Shown here piece by piece: positions 25,658 through 35,855 of a DNA stretch of 64,000 nucleotides. The translations under genes were made by a program, and so were the position numbers. This DNA comes from M30B80 sp965656935 (lineage in GTDB: Bacteria > Pseudomonadota > Alphaproteobacteria > Rhodobacterales > Rhodobacteraceae). Each line of letters begins with the position of its first letter. Position 1 is the stretch's first letter. The notes under the pieces are model-generated. The model saw only the letters and a program-made list of their open reading frames with translations, was not told the origin of the DNA and did not search any database. The stretch spans positions 248,001 to 312,000 of the forward strand of contig CBFHMG010000002.1 in NCBI GenBank assembly GCA_965656935.1, written 5' to 3'.

Positions 25658-26577
25658 GTAAACGTGAAAAACGGGGCCTCGGTCGCGGCCTGTCGGCCTT
25701 AATGTCCGATATCGACGCCGATGTAACCAGTGGCGATGCGCCTTCTTCTGATGCAACCCCTTCCGCACGTCGGCCTGATGCGCGTTTGCCGATTGAATCT
25801 ATCCATCCTAACCCTGATCAGCCCCGCCGCAGCTTCACCGATGATGCCCTGAATGAACTGGCAAATTCGATCAAGGAAAAGGGCGTTATCCAGCCTCTGA
25901 TCGTGCGCCCTGCTCCTGGCAAGCCTGATCAGTATCAGATCGTTGCCGGTGAACGCCGTTGGCGCGCCTCGCAAATTGCGCAATTGCATGACCTTCCTGT
26001 TATCATTCGCGACTTTGATGATGCAGAAGTTCTTGAGATTGCGATTATCGAGAATATTCAGCGTGCTGACCTTAATCCAGTGGAAGAAGCCACAGGGTAT
26101 CGCCAGTTGATTGACCGCTTCGGTCATACGCAGGAGAAATTGGCGACTGCGATGGGAAAAAGCCGCAGCCATATCGCGAATTTGATGCGGTTGCTGCAAT
26201 TGCCGGAAGATGTGCAAGCCATGCTCACCGCTGGACAGCTCTCTGCGGGGCATGCGCGGGCCCTGATCACTTTGCCCAATGCATCTGAATTGGCGCGAGA
26301 GATTGTAGCCAAAGGTCTCTCTGTCCGCGACGCGGAGAAATTGGCCGCTGTAAGCGGCACGACAGCCGAGAAGCCTAAGAAAACAAAGGCAAACGCTTCT
26401 TCTGACAAGGATGCTGATACCCGTGCCTTGGAGAGTGATCTATCCGCTGCTTTGGGAACCAAAGTGGCAATTGATCACAGCGCTAATACGGGAAAAGGCA
26501 AAATCACGATTGAATACAAGGACTTGGAAGCCCTTGATGATCTGATGAGGCTTTTGAACGGATCGCAGCGCGATTAA
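25654..26577 (+). CDS. parB: Chromosome partitioning protein ParB
   Basis: ParB (307 residues) is the CTP-dependent clamp that loads at parS. After a basic N-terminus (KRGLGRGLSAL) come the CTP-binding catalytic core with GERRWRAS and ENIQRADLNPVEEA, the helix-turn-helix with GKSRSHIANLMRLLQLP, and a C-terminal dimerisation domain. Its targets are the two parS sites upstream. It converges with hemW, and the two stop codons share the palindrome TTAA. Confidence 0.95.
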   Translation: MSKREKRGLGRGLSALMSDIDADVTSGDAPSSDATPSARRPDARLPIESIHPNPDQPRRSFTDDALNELANSIKEKGVIQPLIVRPAPGKPDQYQIVAGERRWRASQIAQLHDLPVIIRDFDDAEVLEIAIIENIQRADLNPVEEATGYRQLIDRFGHTQEKLATAMGKSRSHIANLMRLLQLPEDVQAMLTAGQLSAGHARALITLPNASELAREIVAKGLSVRDAEKLAAVSGTTAEKPKKTKANASSDKDADTRALESDLSAALGTKVAIDHSANTGKGKITIEYKDLEALDDLMRLLNGSQRD

Positions 26578-27716
26578 GCGGTTAATTCTCTGAGAACGCC
26601 ATTCAGAACGGGTCGGCCCTTGGGGCTGACCTGTAATCGATCCTGATCAATGGAAATCAGGCCGAGATCACCCAAATATTCCAGCTTTGAGGGTTCAAGA
26701 CTTCCCTTAAAAATAGTCTCTATTCGGCAGATAGAGACCCCTTCTGTTAGTCGAAGCCCCATAAGCAAAGCTTCAAGCGCTTGATCTTTCGCGTCGATCA
26801 ATTCGCGGGGATCTTCGCCATTTCCGCGATCCTCTACGCGCTTGAGCCATTCGGTTGGCGCAAGCGGTGTTGTGGTGGCCATGCGCTGGTTGTTCAATGT
26901 CAGCCTGCCATGCGCGCCGGGCCCGATGCCCGCGTAATCGCCATAACGCCAATAGATCAGGTTATGCCGTGACCAAGCCATATCACTGGCATGGTTTGAA
27001 ACCTCATAAGCGGGCATCCCAGCTTGTTCGCAAAATTCTTGTGTGATTTCATATAGTTCCGCACCCAGATCTTCACTGGGGAGCCCTGGAAGCTTGCCCG
27101 CAGCGAAGCGGGTTCCAAAGGCTGTGCCGTCTTCAACGGTCAGTTGATAGAGCGAGAGATGATCAACACTCATCGCAAGCGCCTCAGAGAGTTCTGCTTT
27201 CCAGTCATCCGCCGTTTGATATTGGCGTGCATAGATCAGATCAAAACTGATGCGATCAAAGGTTTTTCTTGCGATATCAAAGGCTTGTTTGGCCTCTGCG
27301 ACGGAATGAAGGCGCCCTAAAAGCCGTAAAGGTTCATCCCTAAGCGATTGAATTCCCATCGAAATTCGAGAGACGCCACCATCGCGATACCCTTGGAAAC
27401 GTCCCGCTTCGACGGAGGTCGGATTGGCTTCGAGGGTGATTTCAAGATCATTGGCACAGGACCAGCGGCTTTTGAGCTTTTCGATGATGGCCGCGACCGT
27501 GTCGGGATGCATCATCGAGGGTGTCCCACCCCCGAAGAACACTGAATTCAGGACACGCCCTTGGGTTTCATCGGCAATTCGGTCAATCTCGGACAGATAG
27601 GCCTTTGTCCAACGCTGATGATCAATGCTGCTCACAACATGAGAGTTGAAATCGCAGTAGGGGCATTTGGCCTGACAAAACGGCCAATGGATGTAGAGGC
27701 CAAAGCCCCCATTCAT
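26574..27716 (-). CDS. hemW: Heme chaperone HemW (radical SAM)
   Basis: 380-residue radical SAM protein with Cys14, Cys18 and Cys21 (CQAKCPYC) and the IHWPFC start typical of HemW. HemW was formerly annotated as an oxygen-independent coproporphyrinogen III oxidase. The family inserts heme into respiratory proteins; this copy does not show the N-terminal extension of true HemN, so HemW is the better call. The ATG at 27716 is placed 7 bases after the rdgB stop; the 32 open codons upstream overlap rdgB. It lies last in rph-rdgB-hemW. Confidence 0.9.
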   Translation of the reverse strand: MNGGFGLYIHWPFCQAKCPYCDFNSHVVSSIDHQRWTKAYLSEIDRIADETQGRVLNSVFFGGGTPSMMHPDTVAAIIEKLKSRWSCANDLEITLEANPTSVEAGRFQGYRDGGVSRISMGIQSLRDEPLRLLGRLHSVAEAKQAFDIARKTFDRISFDLIYARQYQTADDWKAELSEALAMSVDHLSLYQLTVEDGTAFGTRFAAGKLPGLPSEDLGAELYEITQEFCEQAGMPAYEVSNHASDMAWSRHNLIYWRYGDYAGIGPGAHGRLTLNNQRMATTTPLAPTEWLKRVEDRGNGEDPRELIDAKDQALEALLMGLRLTEGVSICRIETIFKGSLEPSKLEYLGDLGLISIDQDRLQVSPKGRPVLNGVLRELTA

Positions 27717-27723
27717 CCAATCT

Positions 27724-28335
27724 TCAGTCGCGCTCAAAGGCTTTGACCAGCTTGCGGAAAGCATCAGCGCGGTGGCTGATTTTGTTTTTTTTCCAACGAT
27801 CCATCTCGCCAAAGGTTATGTCATACCCATCCGGTTGGAAAATCGGGTCATACCCATGGCCCTGCTCACCCCGCATTGGCCAAACCAACTGGCCAGGCAT
27901 AACGCCAGGGAAAACCTCATCATGACCATCGGGCCAAGCCAGAACGAGAGTACAGCAAAACTGCGCTGTCCGAGGGTAAGGCGCTGAAATGTCTTCCAGC
28001 TCACGATGTGTGCGCTCCATAGCCATGATGAAATCACGACCATTCGGAGTTTCGGCCCAATCGGCGGTATAAACACCGGGGGCGCCGTTCAGCGCATCGA
28101 TTGCGATGCCGCTATCATCTGACAATGACGGTAGACCCGTTGCTTTCGCGGCTGCATGCGCTTTGGTCCGCGCATTCTCAACGAAAGTGGTGCCCGTCTC
28201 TTCAGGTTCGGGAAGGTTATGTTCCTTGGCGGAGGTCACCTTGATCCCGAACCCTGAGAGAAGATCGGCGATTTCTTCCAATTTACCCTGATTATGGGTC
28301 GCAACCAAAAGCGTATCGCCGAGGAATTTTCTCAT
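27724..28335 (-). CDS. rdgB: dITP/XTP pyrophosphatase
   Basis: RdgB/HAM1 (203 residues) hydrolyses dITP, XTP and other deaminated purine nucleotides, keeping them out of DNA. The motifs ATHNQGKLEEI at 12-22 and SDDSGIAIDALNGAPGVYTA in the middle are conserved. ATG at 28335 is 1 base after the rph stop codon; an upstream in-frame extension lies inside rph. Together with rph it forms the common rph-rdgB pair. Confidence 0.95.
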   Translation of the reverse strand: MRKFLGDTLLVATHNQGKLEEIADLLSGFGIKVTSAKEHNLPEPEETGTTFVENARTKAHAAAKATGLPSLSDDSGIAIDALNGAPGVYTADWAETPNGRDFIMAMERTHRELEDISAPYPRTAQFCCTLVLAWPDGHDEVFPGVMPGQLVWPMRGEQGHGYDPIFQPDGYDITFGEMDRWKKNKISHRADAFRKLVKAFERD

Positions 28336-28336
28336 A

Positions 28337-29050
28337 TCAGGCAACCGCCTCGTTTTGTGCGGCCACCAATTCAGCCACACCTTTATTGGCCAGAGCCAAC
28401 ATCGATGCAAATTCATCTGGTGAGAAGGTCGAACCTTCGGCGCTGGCTTGCAATTCGATCATTTGACCGCCGCCTGTCATGACAAAATTGCCATCCGTGC
28501 CTGCTTCGCTGTCCTCAGGGTAATCAAGGTCCAGCACGGGCTGGCCTGCATAGATGCCGCAGGAAATGGCTGCAACATTTTCAACAATCGGATCGCTAAC
28601 AATATCGCCAGCTTTCAGCAGTTTGTTCACAGCCAAACGCAGCGCGACCCAACCGCCTGTGATCGAGGCGCAGCGCGTGCCGCCATCGGCTTGGATGACA
28701 TCACAATCAACGGTGATCTGACGCTCACCCAAGGCCGAGCGATCAACACCCGCGCGCAGGGACCGACCGATCAGGCGTTGGATTTCTTGCGTCCGGCCTG
28801 ATTGCTTACCGGCAGCCGCTTCGCGGCGCATTCGGGTATGGGTTGCACGGGGCAGCATGCCGTATTCGGCGGTGACCCAACCAAGGCCGGTATTGCGCAG
28901 AAATGGGGGAACACGTTCTTCAAGGGATGCGGTGCAAAGAACATGCGTATCACCGCATTTGATCAAGCAAGATCCTTCGGCATGTGCAAGCACTCCGGTT
29001 TCGATGGAAATCGGGCGCATCTCGTCTAGGTTTCGGCCGGAAGGACGCAT
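28337..29050 (-). CDS. rph: Ribonuclease PH
   Basis: RNase PH (237 residues) trims tRNA 3' ends by phosphorolysis. Its conserved start MRPSGR, the EGSCLIKCGDTHVLC block and the GRTQEIQRLIGRSLRA segment are all present, and the length is standard. It heads the rph-rdgB-hemW operon and is divergent from hrcA. Confidence 0.96.
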   Translation of the reverse strand: MRPSGRNLDEMRPISIETGVLAHAEGSCLIKCGDTHVLCTASLEERVPPFLRNTGLGWVTAEYGMLPRATHTRMRREAAAGKQSGRTQEIQRLIGRSLRAGVDRSALGERQITVDCDVIQADGGTRCASITGGWVALRLAVNKLLKAGDIVSDPIVENVAAISCGIYAGQPVLDLDYPEDSEAGTDGNFVMTGGGQMIELQASAEGSTFSPDEFASMLALANKGVAELVAAQNEAVA

Positions 29051-29166
29051 AGGTATCTCCTGTAAGGGTATTTAAGTGGGATAATCGCAGTGGGTATAGG
29101 GTTGCAACCCCGATTGACCTCTAAGACACTTGCCTCAAATGTGTTTGCTCAGGAAAAGCGCCTAAA

Positions 29167-30231
29167 ATGACAGAGCCGTCGACCACATTATCCGAGATGA
29201 ATGACCGCTCACGCGAGGTGTTTCGCCGCGTGGTCGAAGCCTATCTGGAATCGGGCGCGCCTGTTGGGTCCCGCACGCTGACGCGCAGCCTGTCCGAGAA
29301 TGTCTCGGCGGCGACCGTTCGTAATGTAATGCAGGATTTGGAACTGTTGGGTCTTGTCGGCAGCCCGCATGTGTCTGCGGGGCGAGTTCCTACGCAGCTG
29401 GGGTTGCGGATGTTCGTTGACGGGCTTTTGGAGGTTGGTGATGTCGATGCCGAAGATCGCGACAGGCTGAACGCCAATCTTGGTGATAATTCCGATAATG
29501 TCGGCGGCATGCTTGATCGTATCGGCTCGGCTTTGTCGGGTATCACCCAAGGGGCGAGCCTTGTTTTGGCGCCCAAATACGAGGCCCCGATCAAACATAT
29601 TGAATTTGTCTCGCTCTCGCCTGATCGGGCCTTGGTTGTTTTGGTTTTCGCCGATGGCCATGTCGAGAACCGCCTGTTTAATCCCCCCATGGGCCACACA
29701 CCCAGTTCCATGCGTGAAGCCGCGAATTTTCTAAATTCACTGGCTGAGGGGCGGACCATCAGTGAACTCCGCCGCGTGATGGAGGCCGAGGTTACCAAAC
29801 ACCGGCACGAGATTGATGCCCTCGCCCAAAACCTCATCGAATCAGGCATGGCGATTTGGGATGGTTCGGGCGAGCAAAGCGAACGCTTGATCGTGCGCGG
29901 CCGCGCCAATTTGTTGCCCGAAAGCCAAGAAGCCGAGGATCTTGAACGCATCAGAACCCTGTTTGATGACCTTGAGCGCAAGCGCGATATCACCGATTTC
30001 CTTGAACTGACCGAGGAAGGCGATGGTGTGCGCATTTTTATCGGTTCTGAGAACAAGTTATTTTCACTTTCGGGTTCCTCTCTGGTGGTATCTCCCTATA
30101 TGAACTCTGATCGTAAAATTGTCGGTGCGGTCGGCGTTATTGGCCCTACGCGGCTTAATTATGGCCGGATCGTTCCGATTGTGGACTACACCGCACAGCT
30201 GGTCGGGAAACTCATCTCCGACCGCGGATAA
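29167..30231 (+). CDS. hrcA: Heat-inducible transcription repressor HrcA
   Basis: HrcA (354 residues) represses groESL-type genes by binding CIRCE elements and is inactivated by heat. It has an N-terminal winged helix (the segment around VGSRTLTR and SAATVRNVMQDLE, residues 31-58), then the GAF-like and dimerisation regions. No CIRCE element was seen in front of hrcA or dnaK here, so its targets are probably elsewhere (groESL). It is 11 bases before grpE. Confidence 0.94.
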   Translation: MTEPSTTLSEMNDRSREVFRRVVEAYLESGAPVGSRTLTRSLSENVSAATVRNVMQDLELLGLVGSPHVSAGRVPTQLGLRMFVDGLLEVGDVDAEDRDRLNANLGDNSDNVGGMLDRIGSALSGITQGASLVLAPKYEAPIKHIEFVSLSPDRALVVLVFADGHVENRLFNPPMGHTPSSMREAANFLNSLAEGRTISELRRVMEAEVTKHRHEIDALAQNLIESGMAIWDGSGEQSERLIVRGRANLLPESQEAEDLERIRTLFDDLERKRDITDFLELTEEGDGVRIFIGSENKLFSLSGSSLVVSPYMNSDRKIVGAVGVIGPTRLNYGRIVPIVDYTAQLVGKLISDRG

Positions 30232-30242
30232 GAGGTTAAAAA

Positions 30243-30815
30243 ATGGCAGACCCCAAGGAAGATCCATTCCTGGACGATGTTGAAGCATTGGAAGAAGCAG
30301 AAGCGGCAGCCTATGAGGCCGAGCTTGAAGAGGAAGATCTTCCTTCTGCAAATGTCGACGCGATTATTGAAGAGCGTGATCAACTCAAAGATCAGCTTTT
30401 GCGCACGCTGGCGGAATCAGAGAATGTTCGCAAACGGGCCGAACGTGACCGCCGTGAAGCCGAGCATTACGGTTCCTCGAAAATGTCGCGCGACCTTCTT
30501 CCCGTTTACGATAATCTTCGCCGTGCGCTGGATGTTGTCGATGATGCGCAGCGAGAAGTGGCGGGTGGCGTGATTGAGGGTGTCGAATTGACCCTGCGCG
30601 AATTGCTCAGCGTGTTTTCAAAGCATGGCATTACGCCGGTTGCCCCTGAAAACGGCGATGTTTTTGACCCGCAGATTCACCAGGCAATGTTCGAAGCCCC
30701 TGTTCCCGGAACAAAAGCGGGTGAGATCATTCAGGTGATGGCCGAAGGCTTTATGCTGCACGATCGATTGCTTCGCCCCGCGCAAGTCGGCGTGTCTTCT
30801 ACACCTGCAAGCTGA
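30243..30815 (+). CDS. grpE: Nucleotide exchange factor GrpE
   Basis: GrpE (190 residues) releases ADP from DnaK. It has a long N-terminal acidic/coiled-coil region (about 10-75) and a C-terminal beta domain with the GDVFDPQIHQAM and PGTKAGEIIQVMAEGFMLHDRLLRPA-type family segments. It forms the common hrcA-grpE pair. Its TGA directly abuts the mutS stop from the other strand (TGA|TCA). Confidence 0.95.
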   Translation: MADPKEDPFLDDVEALEEAEAAAYEAELEEEDLPSANVDAIIEERDQLKDQLLRTLAESENVRKRAERDRREAEHYGSSKMSRDLLPVYDNLRRALDVVDDAQREVAGGVIEGVELTLRELLSVFSKHGITPVAPENGDVFDPQIHQAMFEAPVPGTKAGEIIQVMAEGFMLHDRLLRPAQVGVSSTPAS

Positions 30816-33458
30816 TCACTGCTCTTTCAGCAGGGACTTCAGCTCATACATCAAAGACAAAGCATCGCGCGCGGTCATCTCATCGGGATGCACCGCGCGT
30901 AGTTTTTCCTCGATCTCTGAAGTGCCGCCAACTGGCTGACTTGGCGCTGGCGTGGCCGAGAAAAGTGGCAAATCGTCGATCAAGGTCTGCTTTCGATCTT
31001 CGCCTTCACGCTCGCCCTTCTCCAAGGCTTCCAGCACGTCTTGCGCGCGCAGGATCACAGCATCAGGCAGGCCTGCAAGCTTTGCCACTTGAACCCCATA
31101 TGACCGATCAGCGGCACCTGCTTTGACCTCATGCAGGAAGACGATGTCACCTTCCCATTCCTTGACCGAAACAGTGGCATTGGACACGCCTTGCAGACGA
31201 CCCGCCAGCGAAGTCATCTCATGGTAATGCGTTGCAAAAAGCGCGCGGCATGTATTCACGTCATGCATATGTTCCAAAGTGGCCCAAGCAATCGACAAAC
31301 CGTCATAGGTGGCGGTGCCGCGACCAATCTCATCTAGAATGACCAAGGCGCGGGCATCGGCTTGGTTCAAAATCGTCGCGGTTTCGACCATTTCTACCAT
31401 GAAGGTCGACCTGCCCCGCGCCAGATCATCCGAGGCCCCAACACGCGAAAAGACTTGGCTGACCAAGCCAATATGGGCCGCCCGAGCAGGCACGAAACTG
31501 CCCATTTGAGCCAAAATCGCGATCAAAGCGTTCTGGCGCAAAAAGGTCGATTTACCCGCCATATTCGGACCTGTGAGCAAGACAATCGCGGCCTCGGAGC
31601 CGTCAGCGCTCAGATCCGTATCATTTGCGATGAATGGCTCCCCTGATTTGCGAAGGGCGGCTTCGACAACAGGATGCCGCCCACCCGTGATATCGAAGGC
31701 ACGGCTATCATCCATTCTTGGCCTGACCCAATCCTCGCTCCGCGCGAGATCGGCCAAGGCAAGGTACAGATCAATCTCGGCCAAGGCAGATGAGGCCATA
31801 CTGATCTTTTCATGCAGAGCGAGAACTGCATTTCGAAGGTCTTGGAACAGTTCTTTTTCCAATTCCAACGCACGATTGCCTGCGTTCAGGATTTTGGTTT
31901 CCAGTTCGGATAAGGGAACCGTCGTGAACCGCACCGCATTCGCGGTGGTTTGCCGATGAATGAAGGTTTCCGACAAAGGCGGGTTCATCATCTTCTCGGC
32001 ATGGGTTGCCGTTGTTTCGATGAAATAGCCTAGAACATTGTTATGCTTGATTTTCAGCGATTGAACGCCGCAAAGCTCGATATACTCAGACTGCATCGAG
32101 GCCACGACGCTTCGACCTTCATCGCGCAATTGCCGCGCTTCATCCAGTTCAGCGTGATATCCAGCGGCGATAAAGCCGCCATCGCGGGTAAAAATCGGCG
32201 GCTCGGCGATCAAGGCGTCATCCAAAAGCCGGACCAGATCATCATGGCCATGCAGGGCCTCGGCGGCTTTTGACCAAAGCTCGGGCAAATCCTTGTCACG
32301 GATGAATGCATGGATCGACAGCGCTTGTGCCAGACCTGCGCGGATCGCGGTCAGATCTCTTGGGCCAGCGCGGTCAAGTGCCAGCCGCGAAAGCGCGCGA
32401 TCCATGTCAGGGGCTTTGCGCAGAATCTCCCGCAAATCTGCCGCCAAGCGAGTGTCAGAGAGGGCAAATTCAACTGCATCGTGACGCGCCAGAATAGTCT
32501 CTAACATGCAACTTGGGCTCGAAATTCTACGCTCAAGCAATCGGCCCCCTGCCGCTGTCAGCGTTCGGTCCATCGTGGCAAGCAGGCTGCCTGAACGCCC
32601 ACCCGATAAGCTGCTTGTCAGTTCCAGATTTCGGCGAGTCGCGGCATCAATCTGCATAACGCGGCTTGCGAATTGTCGTGATGGCGGCCGCAGCAGGGGC
32701 AAGTTCCCTTTCTGCGTGATATCAAGGTAATCCACCACGGCCCCCATGGCAGCGAGGCTGGAGCGATCAAATTCGCCAAAAGGCTCGAGCGTTTTGACCT
32801 TAAAAAGAGATTTCAGCCGCTCCTCGGCGCTGGCGCTGTCGAAGCTGGTGGGGGAAAGGCGGGTTACCGAGGCCCCTATTTCTTCGATCAGCTCGATCCG
32901 CATTTCTTCCAAACCGTCAGAAACCAGCACCTCGCGCGGCGAGAGCCGTGCAAGCTCGGGCCCCAATCTCGTGGGTGAGCATTCCATCACATGGAAGGCT
33001 CCTGTTGAAATATCTGTCCAAGCCAAGGCCCCTACGCCCCGCACTTCTGCATAGGCGGCAAGAAAATTATGCCGTCTTGCATCAAGCAGACTGTCTTCTG
33101 TCAGCGTTCCAGGGGTGACGAGGCGTACAACTTCGCGGCGCACCACCGCCTTATATCCGCGTTTCTTGGCCTCGGCGGGGTTTTCCATTTGCTCGCAGAC
33201 TGCAACGCGAAAGCCTTTGCGGATCAAGGTCAGGAAATAGCCTTCGGCAGCGTGATGTGGCACACCACACATCGCGATGTCTTCGCCATCATGCTTTCCA
33301 CGCTTGGTCAGCGCGATATCCAAAGCCTCGGATGCGGCGACCGCGTCATCGAAGAACATCTCGTAAAAGTCACCCATGCGATAAAACAAAAGCGCATCGC
33401 GATGCTGCGCCTTTATCTCAAGATATTGTGCCATCATTGGTGTGACTTGCGCGGTCAT
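30816..33458 (-). CDS. mutS: DNA mismatch repair protein MutS
   Basis: MutS (880 residues) recognises mismatches and recruits MutL. The mismatch-reading F-x-E motif is in GDFYEMF (Phe31, Glu33). The ATPase domain has Walker A GPNMAGKST at about 628-636 and VILDEIGRGT as Walker B. The length is normal for MutS1. It is a single-gene unit converging on grpE and divergent from maeB. Confidence 0.96.
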   Translation of the reverse strand: MTAQVTPMMAQYLEIKAQHRDALLFYRMGDFYEMFFDDAVAASEALDIALTKRGKHDGEDIAMCGVPHHAAEGYFLTLIRKGFRVAVCEQMENPAEAKKRGYKAVVRREVVRLVTPGTLTEDSLLDARRHNFLAAYAEVRGVGALAWTDISTGAFHVMECSPTRLGPELARLSPREVLVSDGLEEMRIELIEEIGASVTRLSPTSFDSASAEERLKSLFKVKTLEPFGEFDRSSLAAMGAVVDYLDITQKGNLPLLRPPSRQFASRVMQIDAATRRNLELTSSLSGGRSGSLLATMDRTLTAAGGRLLERRISSPSCMLETILARHDAVEFALSDTRLAADLREILRKAPDMDRALSRLALDRAGPRDLTAIRAGLAQALSIHAFIRDKDLPELWSKAAEALHGHDDLVRLLDDALIAEPPIFTRDGGFIAAGYHAELDEARQLRDEGRSVVASMQSEYIELCGVQSLKIKHNNVLGYFIETTATHAEKMMNPPLSETFIHRQTTANAVRFTTVPLSELETKILNAGNRALELEKELFQDLRNAVLALHEKISMASSALAEIDLYLALADLARSEDWVRPRMDDSRAFDITGGRHPVVEAALRKSGEPFIANDTDLSADGSEAAIVLLTGPNMAGKSTFLRQNALIAILAQMGSFVPARAAHIGLVSQVFSRVGASDDLARGRSTFMVEMVETATILNQADARALVILDEIGRGTATYDGLSIAWATLEHMHDVNTCRALFATHYHEMTSLAGRLQGVSNATVSVKEWEGDIVFLHEVKAGAADRSYGVQVAKLAGLPDAVILRAQDVLEALEKGEREGEDRKQTLIDDLPLFSATPAPSQPVGGTSEIEEKLRAVHPDEMTARDALSLMYELKSLLKEQ

Positions 33459-33586
33459 GAACGCCCCCGTTTTCTAGAGCACAGCCTACAAAGCCCCGCG
33501 TCGGGATTGAAGCGGCAAAAGGCTGATGTTGTGGCTCTTCTTCTCTGACGTTATGAAACCCTCAGATTAGAGAGGAATTCATTGAA

Positions 33587-35848
33587 ATGTCAGATAAACT
33601 CAAGATCACGCGTGAAGAGGCGCTTTCTTACCATCTTGAGCCTCGGCCAGGTAAAATTGATGTACAGGCCTCAACAGCGATGACAACTCAACGCGATCTG
33701 AGTCTCGCCTATTCACCCGGTGTTGCGGTGCCTTGTGAGGTGATCGCGGAAAACCCGGAAGCGGCGTATGATTATACCACCAAGGGCAATATGGTCGCCG
33801 TAATCTCGAACGGTACGGCGGTTCTGGGCCTTGGGAATTTAGGCGCTTTGGCTTCCAAGCCTGTGATGGAAGGTAAGGCGGTTCTGTTCAAACGGTTCGC
33901 TGATATCAACTCCATCGATATTGAGCTGGATACCGAAGACCCTGAGGAATTCATTAATGCGGTGCGTTTGATGGGCCCGACTTTTGGCGGGATCAATCTT
34001 GAAGACATCAAAGCGCCTGAATGTTTCATCATCGAAAGCCGCTTGAAAGAGATCATGGATATCCCTGTTTTCCATGATGACCAGCATGGCACCGCCGTTA
34101 TTTGTGCGGCTGGGCTTTTGAACGCATTGCATTTGTCAGGCAAGAAAATCGAGGATTGTAAGATCGTTCTCAACGGCGCTGGCGCTGCGGGGATTGCCTG
34201 TATTGAATTGCTGAAATCCATGGGTGCGAAACATGATAATTGCATCACCTGTGACACCAAGGGCGTGATCTACCAAGGTCGTACCGAGGGTATGAACCAG
34301 TGGAAATCGGCCCATGCCGTTAAAACGGAACTCCGCTCGCTTGAAGAGGCAATGGCGGGTGCCGATGTTTTCCTTGGTGTTTCGGTCAAAGGGGCTGTGA
34401 CGCAGGATATGGTGAAAAGCATGGCCGAAAACCCCGTGATTTTCGCGATGGCCAACCCTGATCCTGAAATTACCCCTGAAGAGGCTCATGAAGTGCGCCC
34501 TGATGCGATTGTTGCGACTGGCCGTTCGGATTACCCCAACCAAGTGAACAATGTGCTGGGTTTCCCTTACCTCTTCCGTGGAGCGTTGGATATTCATGCC
34601 CGCGCCATCAATGACGAGATGAAGATCGCCTGCGCCCGCGCTTTGGCCGAGCTTGCCCGCGAAGATGTGCCTGACGAGGTTGCGATGGCCTATGGTCGCA
34701 AACTGGCATTTGGCCGCGACTACATTATCCCCGCGCCTTTTGATCCACGCTTGATCCATAAAATCCCGACAGCCGTTGCGCGGGCGGGGATGGATACTGG
34801 CGTTGCGCGTCGTCCGATCCTTGATCTGGAGGCTTATAGCGAAAGCTTGCAGGCAAGGATGGATCCCACATCTTCCATCCTGCAATCGGTCTATGCTCGC
34901 GCGCGCAATGCACAGGCGCGGATGATCTTTGCCGAGGGTGATGACATCCGCGTGCTGCGCGCCGCGGTTGCCTATCAGCGCAATGGTTTGGGCAAATCGC
35001 TGGTGGTTGGCCGAGAGGCAGATGTGAAGGAAAAGCTGGAGGAGGCAGGTCTGGCAGATGCCGTGCGTGAGCTGGAGATTGTGAATGCAGCCAACACCGT
35101 TCATCTGCCCCGCTACAAGGATCTGCTTTATTCCCGATTGCAGCGGAAGGGCTTTGATCGAACCGATATTCACCGCCTTGCTGCACGCGACAGGCATGTT
35201 TTTTCGGCTTTGATGCTCGCCCATGGGCATGGCGATGGATTGGTGACGGGTGCGACCCGTAAATCAGCGCATGTTCTTGGCCTGTTGGGGCATGTCTTTG
35301 ACGTGAGCGCTAAGGACGGCGCGGTTGGCGTCACGGCTTTGCTGCATAAGGGCAAGATTTTGCTGATCGGTGATACGCTGGTTCATGAATGGCCTGAGGC
35401 CGAGGATTTGGCCCTGATTGCAAAGCGTGGTGCGGGCGTTGCGAAGGCATTGGGTCTTGATCCGCGTGTAGCGTTTGTCAGCTTTTCGACCTTTGGCTAT
35501 CCCGTATCGGAACGCGCAGTGAAAATGGGTCATGCGCCTGCAATTCTGGCTGAAGAAGGTGTTGATTTCGAGTTTGATGGTGAAATGACTGTCGATGTGG
35601 CGCTGAATGCGGATGTTCTGGCCAATTACCCTTTCGCGAAACTTTCGGGTCCCGCAAATGTTTTGGTCGTGCCAGCGCGCCATTCCGCGTCGATCTCGGT
35701 CAAGCTGATGCAGGAAATGGCGGGCGCCACGGTGATCGGCCCGATTTTGACAGGGCTCGATCGGCCTGTTCAGGTGTGTTCCACGGTTTCGACCGCGAAT
35801 GACATTCTGAATATGGCTGTGATGGCGGCTTGCGAAATCGGAAAGTGA
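33587..35848 (+). CDS. maeB: NADP-dependent malic enzyme with phosphotransacetylase-like domain
   Basis: MaeB-type enzyme (753 residues) that oxidatively decarboxylates malate to pyruvate with NADP+. The malic-enzyme half (about 1-430) carries YSPGVAVPCE, the FHDDQHGTA metal/substrate segment and the nucleotide-binding region around LNGAGAAGIAC. A C-terminal phosphotransacetylase-like domain (about 430-753) is thought to be regulatory, responding to acetyl-CoA, rather than catalytic. The preceding GAGAGG is about 10 bases from the ATG. A hairpin terminator follows. Confidence 0.94.
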   Translation: MSDKLKITREEALSYHLEPRPGKIDVQASTAMTTQRDLSLAYSPGVAVPCEVIAENPEAAYDYTTKGNMVAVISNGTAVLGLGNLGALASKPVMEGKAVLFKRFADINSIDIELDTEDPEEFINAVRLMGPTFGGINLEDIKAPECFIIESRLKEIMDIPVFHDDQHGTAVICAAGLLNALHLSGKKIEDCKIVLNGAGAAGIACIELLKSMGAKHDNCITCDTKGVIYQGRTEGMNQWKSAHAVKTELRSLEEAMAGADVFLGVSVKGAVTQDMVKSMAENPVIFAMANPDPEITPEEAHEVRPDAIVATGRSDYPNQVNNVLGFPYLFRGALDIHARAINDEMKIACARALAELAREDVPDEVAMAYGRKLAFGRDYIIPAPFDPRLIHKIPTAVARAGMDTGVARRPILDLEAYSESLQARMDPTSSILQSVYARARNAQARMIFAEGDDIRVLRAAVAYQRNGLGKSLVVGREADVKEKLEEAGLADAVRELEIVNAANTVHLPRYKDLLYSRLQRKGFDRTDIHRLAARDRHVFSALMLAHGHGDGLVTGATRKSAHVLGLLGHVFDVSAKDGAVGVTALLHKGKILLIGDTLVHEWPEAEDLALIAKRGAGVAKALGLDPRVAFVSFSTFGYPVSERAVKMGHAPAILAEEGVDFEFDGEMTVDVALNADVLANYPFAKLSGPANVLVVPARHSASISVKLMQEMAGATVIGPILTGLDRPVQVCSTVSTANDILNMAVMAACEIGK

Positions 35849-35855
35849 CTTAAAA

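Noticed and set aside
29051..29166. CIRCE operator in front of hrcA
   Set aside because: No TTAGCACTC-N9-GAGTGCTAA or close variant was found; only a short GGGTTGCAACCCC dyad is present.
34136..35230. 364-codon open frame opposite maeB
   Set aside because: Overlaps a clearly conserved malic enzyme; composition is typical of antisense frames.
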